A stretch of 64,000 nt of DNA. Source: Tetradesmus obliquus. Lineage: Eukaryota; Chlorophyta; Chlorophyceae; Sphaeropleales; Scenedesmaceae. Position numbers and translations under genes: made by a program. The stretch covers positions 2,874,501 through 2,938,500 of the forward strand of contig CP126191.1 of the NCBI GenBank assembly GCA_030272155.1, written 5' to 3'. How positions within the stretch are numbered: the first letter of the stretch is position 1; every line of letters begins with the position of its first letter. Below the pieces are notes generated by a model, which ran no database searches, was not told the DNA's origin, and saw only the letters and a program-made list of their open reading frames with translations. Shown piece by piece: positions 1 through 10,576 of the stretch.

Positions 1-712
1 ACAGCGGCGTCAGGTCGCGCGCGAAGCAGCGGTCGATGGTTAGCGCAGTGAGCTGCACATGCCGCAGGCTGCTGAGGTCGCGCAGGCTGCGGCAGCTGGC
101 CAGCGTCAGCGCTGATAGGCAGGGCAGGCCGGGCAGCGGTGACAGCTGCTCCAGGTGGCGGCACTCCTCCAGGTGCAGCGACTGCATACGCAGGTGGGGA
201 GATTGTAGGAGTCAAGGCGTGTGCACAGGCCAGCAGCAGCTGGGGAGGTGGTTGGTGTGTGTCACAACCAGCTACAGTGTAGCTGTGCTGTTAGAAGGCA
301 AACAGCCTGGCAGGAAGATGCTTGTGAAACGAAGCATGTGCCGTGCATGGGGCAGAGCATGTGGTGCTCCGCACGAGTGCTGCTGAGCTGCTGCTGCTGA
401 GCTGCAGCTGCTGTTGACAGCGCATGCCGCTACCTGCAGGTTTGATGCGGACGTGATCCAGCTCAGGTTATCCACACGCCTCAGTGACAGCCGAACAAGC
501 CGTTTAGCGAACTGCTGTAGCCAGGCATGGTGTTCCGGTTGAGGTGCAGTCAGCTTCAGGGCTGGCAGCGGAAACTGCGAATGGACGAACGCCAGCAGCC
601 ACTGCCGACACACACAGCAAATTGCCACGTATGAATGCTTCTCGCAGAAGCGAAAGATGTTGCACAGCGCTGGGGTCGGCAGATCGTTGATGGTGGTGTG
701 TTCCTCCGCCAT
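1..712 (-). CDS. F-box/leucine-rich-repeat protein, 5' part (cut by window edge)
   Basis: Two exons are visible: 712-434 and 181-1, continuing past the window. The start is the ATG at 712; an upstream in-frame GTG is not needed. The first ~50 residues read like an F-box: INDLPTPALCNIF, then CCVCRQW. The second exon encodes leucine-rich repeats of the form LxxLxLxxCxxLxxL. The donor at 433-432 follows CTGCAG, the acceptor is ATGCAG, and the junction is phase 0. F-box/LRR proteins are substrate receptors of SCF ubiquitin ligases, the LRRs binding the target; the target here cannot be told. The intron (182-433) carries only CAG-rich sequence. The F-box is divergent, so the family call is likely rather than certain; an LRR protein with a degenerate N-terminus is the alternative. 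Confidence 0.72.
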
Positions 713-2643
713 CTTAAGAGGTTTCACGCAAAATAGCTTTTGAACGGCGAAATCAACCCGATTTTAGGGCAACTGCATGTACTACGCGCACAGTGGCCGT
801 GTACATGGCAAGTAGGGTTCGACAAGGACAGGGTGCCAGCCTGACAACTTTTCACCGTGGTGCGTCCTCAGCTCTTCCTCAGCTCTTCCGCCAGAGGCAG
901 ATACATAACATGCGCAACACCAACAAACATAAACAGCCGTGACTGAAAAGAGGTTGTTACAGTCGCTGCAAAAGCAGGTGTTGCACCCCACTGCATCATT
1001 GAGCACTTCATCTGATGCATGCAGGACGCACCACTTCAGTATGACAGCTGCATCACAGCAGCAAATCAATGCGCGCTGAGCATTTCCAACACCCAATCCA
1101 GCTGTTGATGATCGCTACCAGATCAAGGAGGCACCTGGTCAGGGCCAAAGTTCTAATGTGACATCCTGCTCTCCGCCACGCTCCTGCCACCCATCCACAT
1201 GCTGAAAAGCCACATGCTCAGAGGTCGAGCGTGCGCCCCCAAACCCTAAGCACCATCCAGCTGATGGTTCCCAGCTGATGGTACCCAAACAGTGCCGTCA
1301 ATCAGTCAAACAAAAGGTCAGCAAGCCACCCACCAGCTGCAGCAGCTAGGCACAGCTTGTCCACCCTGAAACAAGTAGCTCTGATGCCCCTGCCGCATGG
1401 CAAAAATGCACGGCAACCATGCACGCCAAAACAGCAGGTCCGTCTACAACACTGCTGCACGTCTCCAAGCATTGAGCAATGCATTGCCAGAGCAACACAC
1501 TCGGCTGGTGCCATCAGCCCCACACAGCGGCTGTGCAGTGGCAGCAATGCACGAGTTGTTTGAAAACACCCCGTTCTTGAAGCAATATGTTGTCTAATGT
1601 GCATTGCTGCACTGCGTCAGCAACACGGCAATGAGGAGTGGCAGGAACAAAGCACTCAGCAGCCAACCAGCAGCAGCCAAAATCACAAAGGGTGACCGAA
1701 AACAGCCGCTGCCGCAGCAAGTACTGCTGACCCGCAGGTACGCAATGCGCAGCTTTGCTCAGAGTCAAAGTGCCACCCCTACCCGCTCGTAGAGCCCGAA
1801 CCTAAGACCTCTGCATCCAAAACCCCAAACCACTCGGCCTGAACTTCATCTGAACATTAACCCTCCAGCCTGAACCGACCTGCCAGCCTGAACCCTCTCA
1901 TCACATGCATACCACGTAAAGAACATACGTGCGCATGCAGCGAGCCCATAGGAGGCTGGTTTGGCAGAAAGAACAACTTGCTACCTGCCTACCACGCATT
2001 TGCAGATCCGCAAGTGCACCCCCAAGGCCGCCGCAACATGCACACCAGCAGCACAGCAAGCACCGGGCAGCAGCACAGACCGCGCTCAACTCTCCACCAC
2101 AGTGCTTTGCTCAAGACACTAGTCTGCGCTCGCCACTGCCAGCGCGCATGCCTAATCTGACACCACTAATCGCCTGGCAACAGATAACTCTGGAACCACC
2201 GAAACAGAGGGTGCAGCCAGCAGCAGCCACTGCTGCCACAGGAGCTTGCAAAGCCAAGCAGCCACGCCGCACTATGTGACCATCAGAGCACAGCACACAA
2301 TTTGGCCAAAGACTGGCTAGCGCAGGCTGCTGCTGTAAGCAGCCTGCCGGAATGAATGTACACCGGGCAGCCGCGCTGGGTGCTTCGCATGACAGCAACA
2401 TGCAAAAAAACTAGCGCGGCGCCCGGGCCAGGCCGCAACACACGCCACACAGCAGTTCAGCATATACCGTAGCCTTACTACTTTGCCTCACAGGGGCAAG
2501 CCGGCTTGCAGTACGGATGAGTTCTGCATGAGACTGCACAGCACGCCATCACAGAACCGCCAGCTGCGTGTAACACCAACACCCACGCAGTGCAAAGCGC
2601 TCATGTGACGTGCCGGCCTGGCGCAGCGAGTGCACACTCAAGT
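713..2643. other. Intergenic, no gene recognised
   Basis: No open frame here shows a domain or a plausible chain of exons. The frames are short, Cys/Ala/Gln-rich and typical of CAG-rich noncoding DNA. Around 1790-1900 there is a loose run of CCTGAAC/CCCTGAACC-like units, weakly telomere-like. The left part should hold the F-box promoter and the right end the 3' UTR of PRPP synthetase. Confidence 0.6.
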
Positions 2644-5167
2644 TCAGTCCCTCAGGGCCTGCACGCTGGACGCGTTGTACACGCGCCAGATGGTCTCTCC
2701 AAGCAGGTTGGCCACAGACAGGATGGTCAGCTGCGGGAACACGTTCTCCGGGGCCACAGGGATGGTGTTGGTCACGATGACCTCGCTGAAGACGCCGCTG
2801 CTGAGGCGCTCAATGGCGGGCGGGCTGAACACGGCGTGGCTGGTGCAGGCGTATACCTGTGGGTGTTGTTGCGGCGGCGGCAGCAGCAGCAGCAGCAGCA
2901 GGATGCAGAGTTAGAAGCGAACGAGAGTGTCGAACACGACCGTGTGCAGCAGAGCCGGTAGGAAGCAGCTCACAATGTTGTACGCATTCCCCTATTTGCA
3001 GAAGTTGTCTGCAGCGTGTACCATGCACGTGCGGACATGCTGCCAAAATTGCTGCTTGGACACACGCACAGTGGCGACCACCTACTGCAATGCAGTAACT
3101 GGCGGCCAGCATGAGGCTACTACCACCTGCTGCCAAGACTGTCAGCAGCAGCAGCGGCTGCTCACCTCGCGCGCGCCCTCCTGCAGCAGCGCCCTGCCCG
3201 CGTTGGTGATGGTGCCGGCCGTGTCGATCATGTCGTCCACCAGCACCGCCACCTTGCCTTTTACATCACCGATCAGGTGCATCACCTCGCTGACATTGTG
3301 AGCCGACCTGCGCTTATCAATGATCGCAAGCGGCGCGTCGTTCAACTTCTTGGCGAACGCACGCGCGCGCGCCACGCCGCCTACATCTGGCGAGACAACC
3401 ACCAGGTCGCCTGTTGCGATGCGCTTTGAGGCCAGGTAGTCGAGGATGACAGTCTCGCCATACACATGGTCCACAGGAATGTCGAAGTAGCCCACGCACT
3501 GGCCACTGTGCAGGTCCATGGCCAACACGCGGTCTGCGCCGGCCTCTGTGATGAGGTTGGCTGTCAGCTTGGCTGCGATGGACTCGCGGCCCTGCAGCAG
3601 CAGATGATGTTGCAAAGCGGGAAGAGCACGATTGCTGTCAGCAGGCTTGCTGGCAGTTGAAGTATTGAAGACAGCGTGACAGAGCATCATGCGCACCACA
3701 GCTGCTGCAGCTGCTGCGCTGTTGCTGCAGCTGCTGCGCTGTTGCTGTAGCAAGCATACTGCTGCACTGCACCCTCCTCTTACCAAGCACGCTAGCTGCT
3801 GCTCAGGTGCCCAACAAACCGCACACAACGCACACACCTGCGTCTTGCGGTCTGCGCGTGCGTAGCCGTAGTAGGGCAGCACTGCTGTGATGGAGCGCGC
3901 ACTGGCGCGCCTGCAGGCGTCAATGGTCACCAGCAGCTCCATGAGGTGGTCGTTCACTGGGGGGCAGGTGGGCTGCACCAGGAACACGTCACAGCCGCGG
4001 ATGGACTCCTGCAAGTGTAGCGATAGCAGCAGCAGCAGTGTTGGTTAGTCATCACCATGCCCGGGATGTGTCACGTTTTTGTTGCCGATCATACAAGTTA
4101 AGGGCGTCAGAGATATGAGAGAGCGGGCGGTGCATGACATAAACGCTTGGCTGCGCAAGACGCTGCTGCTGACATCGTTACAGGCAGGCACAGTCGCAAG
4201 CAAACCAGGTGGCAAGCTAAGTAGCAGCAGTGTGCGGCAGCGCACCTGGACCTGCACGTAGATCTCGCCGTCAGCAAAGCGCTTGATCTTGATCTTGCCC
4301 AGCTCCAGTCCAAGGTAGGAGGCAACCTCAGCCGACAGGTTCTGCAAGCAGCAGCAGCAGCAGCAGCAAGCGACTCAGCGCCAGCCAGCATGCACAGCCG
4401 CAGACGCAAGCAAACGCAAGCCAGCCAGCAACCTCACTGCGCAACGACGCTGATGCGGACAGCAGGTACTGTTGCTGCTGCTGCCGCGTCTTCAAGCACT
4501 GCTGCTGCCATATATTTCAGATGCTGACGAACGCTGCTGGCAATCGACTACTGCCAGCGTTCACTTGCCACTCACAGGGTTGGAGGTTCCTGAGAAGATG
4601 CGCAGCCTGCTGAGGCTGCTGAGCACTGCGTTGCTGGTTGCTGATGGCTGCGTGTAGCGGTCCCTCCAGCCTGGCACCTCCAGCACTGGCCTGCCTGGCA
4701 CAAAGCCATTGGGTGTAGCATTCAAGCCAACCAGGTGCTGCTCAAGCACTCCCACGCCCAGGGACTCCTTCAGCGTGGCATGAATCTCCGTGCTCTGGTT
4801 GTAAAACGGTTTCTGCACGGGCAGCACACGGGTCAGGTCAGCTGCAGTGCTGGCACGCCAAACAACACGCCCTCGGCACGACTGTCTCTGCCACGGCTGC
4901 TTCTGCTGCCCGCTATTCCAAAGTATATAGAAACAAACCCTACCTGAGCAGTGAATTTGGGGGTGCTGTTGGGGCGAGCCACAGGGCGGGCGCCTGCACA
5001 CCCGAGTCCGCATCCTGTGTCAGCGCGAGGGCACTTACTGGCTGCCGGACCCTGTCGCAGCGATCACTGAACCAACACAAACCTGCTCCAGAGCCCGATG
5101 TGTTCATGCTGGCGCAAGCGTGTCTGCTGGCCTTTGCCTGGCCATGAGACTGCAGTGCTGCTGCCAT
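2644..5167 (-). CDS. PRS: Ribose-phosphate pyrophosphokinase (PRPP synthetase), probably organelle-targeted
   Basis: Makes PRPP from ribose 5-phosphate and ATP for nucleotide, His and Trp synthesis. Exons: 5167-5039, 4812-4576, 4341-4246, 4008-3838, 3591-3166, 2856-2644; all junctions are in frame, giving ~423 aa. Seen in order: [57 protein letters not shown] (ATP flexible loop), the metal-binding stretch [34 protein letters not shown], the PRPP loop [11 protein letters not shown], and the C-terminal [10 protein letters not shown]. This is the plant-type family. About 110 residues precede the catalytic core; exon 1 is rich in Ala, Ser and basic residues like a transit peptide. The two 5' exons rest on splice phase and composition only, so the start is less sure than the core. 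Confidence 0.94.
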
Positions 5168-6403
5168 GATGATTCCACGTAAAAGCTGTCTTCGCAGAGC
5201 TGCAAAGCAGCACTCAGGCTGCTGACCGTAGTGAGTGCTTCTACGCAAGGACTTCAAGAAGAGCGCTGGTCAGCGGGCTCGATGTGCCTCAGCAGAAAAC
5301 ACACAGTAACAAAGCACTGTCGGCGAGCAAGCAACAGCTGCTGAAGGCATACATAGACAACACCACAACACGCTAGTAGGAGAACAGTGCGCCACACATA
5401 CCAGCCGTGCTGCCAACTGTGCAGCGACAGAACAAGCGTGCTGTCATTTGTGCGCACGTGACTATCAACAGAGCGCTTACAAGCTCAAGAGTAGCAGAAA
5501 AGCATTCTCATGTTTGTCGAAACCTTGTTCATGGGAGCACACGGGAAAAACTCAAGCGCATAGTCCATGACAGCGTTGGCGCGCAACACCGAACGAACAG
5601 TGCCTGCTCGAGAATTGCTTTTGTTGTCTTTGATGGGTGCCAGACAACCACATATCTTGAATTGAAATGACAGAGAATACAGAATGAGCAAATAGTGGCA
5701 AAGCAGCTCGGCTCGACCCTGTTTGACTTGGTTTGAACTCTGCCTGCATCCGATCCATGCCATGCATACCGATCCCTGAATGCAGTGCCGCCCCGAGGAC
5801 CTGGCGATGAAGCCGAGGGTGTGGGTGGCGTTTTAGATGCTGCCGTCAGTGCTTTCAGGCTGCTGCCACCTGTCTGCAAGCTCAGAACCTGCATGTACAC
5901 TGCAGCTGCAGCAATCTGGCGGCCAAGTCAGCAGTGCCAGGAGTGGAACAGCACTGGCATGCAGCATGCGGCATGCACAGGATTGTCGCTCCCAAAAAGG
6001 CGTATCTCGAGGCCCAGGACAGTGCTGAATAACGTACTGAAGCAACTGTGATGCGGTCCGGCGCCAGGCAAAAACTCCGCCAGCCAAGCTTGAGGCTCAA
6101 CTTGAAGCTTGCTGCCTGGGCTGTCGCGTTCTGGTTATGTCAATGAAGCAGGCATCATGTGTAAGAGAAGCCTGAAGCCTGAGGCTTCGTCAGCAGCATG
6201 TGACTGCTCCACATCAGCCCTATGTCAGCAACATCAGCCTGAGGCAGAGATTTGGTAAGTACCCTCTACTCGTAACAGAGCAATCTGCAAACATTTTCTG
6301 TCGACAACAATGGCCAAAGACAGCAGGCAGCCGGCAATGGAACTTTTCCAGGCCAGCAGGTGGCAGAGCGCCGCTGCTGATGTCAACACCCACCAACAAC
6401 GTC

Positions 6404-6489
6404 ATACGTCCAAGCACCACTCCGATGCCGATGACAAGGTAAGGCTTACAAGAAGACTATTATTAATATTATACGTCCAAGCACCACTC
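6404..6489. repeat. 19-bp direct repeat, two copies 67 bp apart
   Basis: ATACGTCCAAGCACCACTC occurs at 6404-6422 and again at 6471-6489. The spacer ends in an AT-rich stretch. A small insertion with a target duplication or a simple local duplication would both explain it. Confidence 0.7.
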
Positions 6490-6987
6490 TGCATGCAGAC
6501 ATGCCCAAAACCCACGGTTGCAATCCCTTCATGCATGCAGCTTCCATACCTCATGTGCGCTCCCGGCGCAACAAGCACCGCTAGCAATGCCTTACAGCTG
6601 ACCAGGCGGGCACTGCTTGCTGGCAGCAGCAGAGCGAGCACCGCTGTCTCCTGTAGGCACGCTGCTACTCGTCAGACGCTGCCACAGGAGGATGTAGCCA
6701 GGCCTTTGAAATCATGATACGTGCTGTTGCTGAAATGATACCTGCAAGGCATTGCTGATATGGCTAGGCTGCCGCAGTTGCTCAAAACTGCTGCTGAGCT
6801 ACATTGTCTTTGCCAACAGCATTGCAGATTTTAAACACTTCGCAGCCCATGGCCAGGTGGCTGGGCTGAAGCAGGCCTGCAAGCTGCTGGCCAAACATGA
6901 CACCACCGCTGCTGGCCATGGCCAAGGCACTGCTCGAAAGCAATTGTGCAGTGGCAACCAGTTGACAACGCATCTGAGGGGGCTGCT

Positions 6988-7043
6988 GATGAGTAAGAAG
7001 CACTGCACTTGCAGTGCGAGTGCACTGCGGCTTCTTACTCATC
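6988..7043. repeat. 56-bp hairpin-forming inverted repeat
   Basis: The left arm GATGAGTAAGAAGC at 6988-7001 is the exact reverse complement of the right arm ending at 7043. The inner sequence also pairs partly (CACTGCACT against AGTGCACTGCG) around a short loop. The result is a long stem of the size of a small fold-back element or a miRNA-like precursor. It lies in otherwise noncoding DNA. Confidence 0.75.
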
Positions 7044-7944
7044 TTCAAAAGCCTTGGATCACGGCCACCACCGTGATTTGCACAGCTTGCTGCCGCACGC
7101 ATGCTCGACAGAGGCCCGACACAAGAGCCGCGCTGACCATCAGCTGCTACGTGAAAGGTGACGAGCAACATCTGCTGATCAGCTGCATACACATGCTCGG
7201 CTGGCGCCTTGGCAGATTGCCATGCTGCTACTGTTGCTGCTGTTCTTGTTATAGACAGCGCCCATGCCATGCATAATGTGCATGCGTGTTGTTGTACAGT
7301 CAAACACTGCCCCGCAAGGGGCGCCTTCACATCTCTGCCACAATGTGGCTGATGAGCTGCCTGTTGATGGGTTGGGAGATTGCAAGACTGTCTACCATGC
7401 CAGGTCTGTCTGTTTACCAAGCTTGAACTTACTGCTACTTAGTGGCATTCAAAATGGCTCGAGATGTCCAGCTGGAAGAGCAAGTGACACCAAACTAATC
7501 AGATTAACCCCGGTCCAACACCTGTCTGTTTGGTGACATGACACCACTTCTGGCAGCTTATGCTCATCTCTTAACGTGATCAAGTTTGACACAAGTGCTT
7601 CATCAGAGCTAGCCCAACCGTTATTAGCAGGAAGGGGTCGAAAAGCACAGTAGCAACTTCCCAGACAGTTGCAGCAGCAGCAGCAGCTGTAGCAGGCCCC
7701 AGCTACGGCTTGTGAGGATGAAGCGGTGTCACAGCAAAGTGCGATGCTACGCATCAGACAAGACAATCGTTGCCGCAGAAGAGGATGCGAAACTAAACCT
7801 CGTGCAAAGACCTAGGGCCTGGATCTCGTCCTGTTTTGCCCGTTCAAGAAGACATTGACAGCGACGCTGCATCCAGCCACGCCTGCACAGCACACTTATC
7901 GCCCTTACACCCTTCTGGCACTCACAGCCGCTGCACCAGACAAA

Positions 7945-9531
7945 ATGGCAATTGCACAGAAGGCAGCAACCCGCCAGGTGGCCAAGGCCACTCAGGGTGC
8001 GCGATCTTGATAGTTACAGCTTAAGATCTTATCTTCAAGCGCCAAGACTGACGCGTGATGCTCTCTTTTCGCAGCTCGTGCCGTGAGGCCCGTGGTGGTG
8101 CGCGGTGAGTCCCCTAGCTGTGCTTAGCATCTGATCATCATCGCATTGGTTGCATGAGGGCTAAATCCTGATTGTCTGCCGATGCAGGCGCCGTGAAGTG
8201 CCAGGCACAGCAGGGTCAGCAGCTGGCCAAGAAGGCCGCAGCAGCTGCCGCTAGCCTGCCCGCTCTGCTGGCTGCCAGCCCCGCCTTTGCCCTGGTGCGT
8301 GATTGGCTACGCAACTTGGGCTGCAGCAGCAGCAGCAGCAGCAGCACATGCAGACTTCGGCTGACACAGCAGTACCCATGCTGCAGGACAGCAGTGCGCA
8401 GATGCGATTGCAGGCAGCAGCAGAGGAATCCGCAGTGCATCTACGCAGCGTATGCACAGCCACTTTGATACTGTGAGGATCACAACCGTTGCACTGGAGC
8501 TTGCTGGGCCTCACCAAGCCCGCAAATCAGCTGCTGACACCACACCAACAGCGCATGCTATGCTATTAGCTCAAGCAGTCGCAGCCTCAGACAGCAAGTC
8601 CCTGGTGCAAACGAAACAGCCCCAGAGCTCCTTTGCATGCCAGTCATCCACGGCACTTCAGCTGCTGCTACCGTTGAGTCATTGCTAACCAGCATGCTGC
8701 TGTTGCCTGATGCCATTTCTATTTGCCGCACAGGTGGATGACCGCCTCAACGGCGACGGTGCCGGCATTGCACTCGGCGTGAACCAGCCCATCCTTGGCT
8801 GGGTGATCGGTGGCGTGGCCACTGCCATCTGGATCGCCTACTTCATCGCCCAGAAGGACTTCGGAGACTTCGAGGACAAGGTAGAGCCATGCTGCTGCAT
8901 ATGCTGCTGATGTGTCGTTGGTGTGTGTGTGCTGCTGTATGGGGGGCATGCTGCTGCTTGCACTGTTGGCGCGTGTGTGTGATGTTGATTCAGTGGAGAG
9001 TGTGGTTTGTGGATGGCTAGGCCACGTGGCAGGGGACGGCTGCGAGGACGAAGTAGGGCATGCTGCTGCATGTGATGGTGGTTTGGCTGCTGCTGTTAGT
9101 GCTGCCGGGTGCGGTGCGAAACACGAGGGCGGCTAGGCTATGTGGCAAGGGCTGTCTTGGAGTTGATTCTGGCAGTCATTAATGAAAAATTATTCAGCCA
9201 GCTTGGGAAAGGCATTGCTGGTTGCTGGTGTCAATCCTGCAACCTTGCAGTGGGCTGGCGATCTGCCTGCAGTGCGCTACTGAATGGCATGGGTGTGCAG
9301 CATGTGTTGCTGGCGTGAGCATCTGCTGCGCACACGCCTAAAGGTGCGTAACTAAATCATCTTTCCATGTTTGCAAGCTGTTGCAGTAGCGGCAGATCAG
9401 CTGGCTGTGCCTGTACCTGTGAAGCATGCTCGCAGTAGGGCCCTACCGCCTGACTGCTTGTCACTCACTGCGCTGTGTTCCCTGTCTTTCCTGCTGCTGC
9501 ATCCTTGCAGGACTCTGGCCTCGACCTGTAA
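7945..9531 (+). CDS. PSBW: Photosystem II subunit PsbW, chloroplast precursor
   Basis: Small one-helix thylakoid protein at the PSII dimer/supercomplex interface. Five exons: 7945-7996, 8075-8104, 8188-8294, 8734-8880, 9511-9531; all phases fit and give 118 aa. The precursor begins MAIAQKAATRQVAKATQ, a stroma-targeting peptide. An Ala/Leu thylakoid-transfer segment follows, ending SPAFA, the expected lumenal cleavage site. The mature part starts LVDDRLNGDGAG (compare plant LVDERL-GTGL), continues with one transmembrane helix (PILGWVIGGVATAIWIAYF) and ends QKDFGDFEDKDSGLDL. The terminal exon encodes only DSGLDL and the stop, yet matches the conserved PsbW tail. TGTAA at 9804-9808 may mark the 3' end. 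Confidence 0.94.
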
Positions 9532-9803
9532 GCAGCTTGCCCCGTGGCACTCTTTCAGTCCTGGCAGGAGCGATGTGATGGCTTGAATTGGGGTTAGGAA
9601 CATGCCCGGGAAGGATCGCGCCGCCAGATGCGATGCAGGCTGCCTTTCTGTATCAAGCAGCGCAGCCATGTGCAGCTGAAGCAGCTCTGCTGCGTCTGCC
9701 GATCCGGCGCGGGGCGTGTTGGTGTGATTGTGCGTGTGGCAGGGTAGGCAGAAGACGCGTTTTGCGGCCAGCAGGCGTATGCCGTGCTGCTGCCAGCCAG
9801 CGT

Positions 9804-9808
9804 TGTAA
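9804..9808 (+). terminator. TGTAA polyadenylation-like signal for PsbW
   Basis: TGTAA is the usual chlorophyte poly(A) signal. This copy is 273 bp downstream of the PsbW stop. The TGTAA overlapping the stop itself is probably fortuitous. Confidence 0.4.
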
Positions 9809-10421
9809 CATTGGCTCCTTGCAGCAGCCTCAGTAGAGCAGCAGGGGTTGCAGTGTACTATGTGTTTATGCATTTGGAGCGCAGCTGCCGCTTTGGGCCT
9901 AACTGGCGGGGTGGCGCCTGTCCAGCGAGTTGTGTGAGAGGCCTCTGTGTGCTGCACAAGCAGCAGCCGCGTGCCGCAGTGGGAGCACAGCAGCAGTGGG
10001 TTTGCTGGCGTTGTGTAACATGCCGCCAACTATCATGATCGGTCAAGAGGGGTGACTGGTCAAGCAAGCCTGTTAGGGCATGCCAGCATGAATGAATGAA
10101 TGCCATGAATCCCTGACGAGAACGGTCACAGAGGCAGCTGTCGCCAATCTGGGCTGCTGTAGCGTGCAAGACTTGCGTTGAACATGTAGACAGCCTGGAC
10201 CGTCCCTCAGAGTCTTGAGCCCCATAACACAGCAAACAGAGAGAGGTTACACGCTGGAACTTGCTTATGGTAAGCACCAGTCGCACTGCGGCAATGTTGA
10301 AAATTGCTGTCAGTGACAGAAAGTTGCTGTGTTCACCGCCATCACAATCACAACCGATGCTGATGATACAGCCATGTGAGCACTGCCCTTAGCAGAACCA
10401 GTCACACCTGTTTGTAACCCT

Positions 10422-10426
10422 TTACA
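10422..10426 (-). terminator. TGTAA polyadenylation-like signal for the mTERF-like gene
   Basis: TTACA on the plus strand gives TGTAA on the minus strand, about 150 bp beyond the stop at 10577. Confidence 0.45.
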
Positions 10427-10576
10427 TGTTTAGCTCGCACATGGACGGCAAAGCAGCATACGGCAATTGCTTTGCGCAAAGCAGGGTCCTCACCACAGCT
10501 ATCGCTGCAGGCAGCTGCAGTTATGGCACACTTGATCGGCAACTGGCCTGGCCACCCATAGCACATGCACAGTCCC

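Larger units (their letters stand above)
5168..7944. other. Intergenic, no gene recognised
   Basis: No recognisable protein. Frames up to ~210 codons on both strands are low-complexity and unsupported by homology or splice chaining. It contains a 56-bp near-perfect palindrome at 6988-7043 and a 19-bp direct repeat (6404-6422 and 6471-6489). It should contain the promoters of PRPP synthetase (left) and PsbW (right). Confidence 0.55.
9532..10576. other. Convergent intergenic region (PsbW and mTERF-like 3' ends)
   Basis: No coding signal recognised. The two flanking genes converge here, so it should hold both 3' UTRs. Candidate polyadenylation motifs are TGTAA at 9804-9808 (+) and its complement at 10422-10426 (-). 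Confidence 0.6.

Noticed and set aside
4940-5000. An extra PRPP synthetase exon encoding [14 protein letters not shown]
   Set aside because: It has plausible splice sites, but its 50-nt length breaks the frame; direct joining of 5039 to 4812 keeps it.
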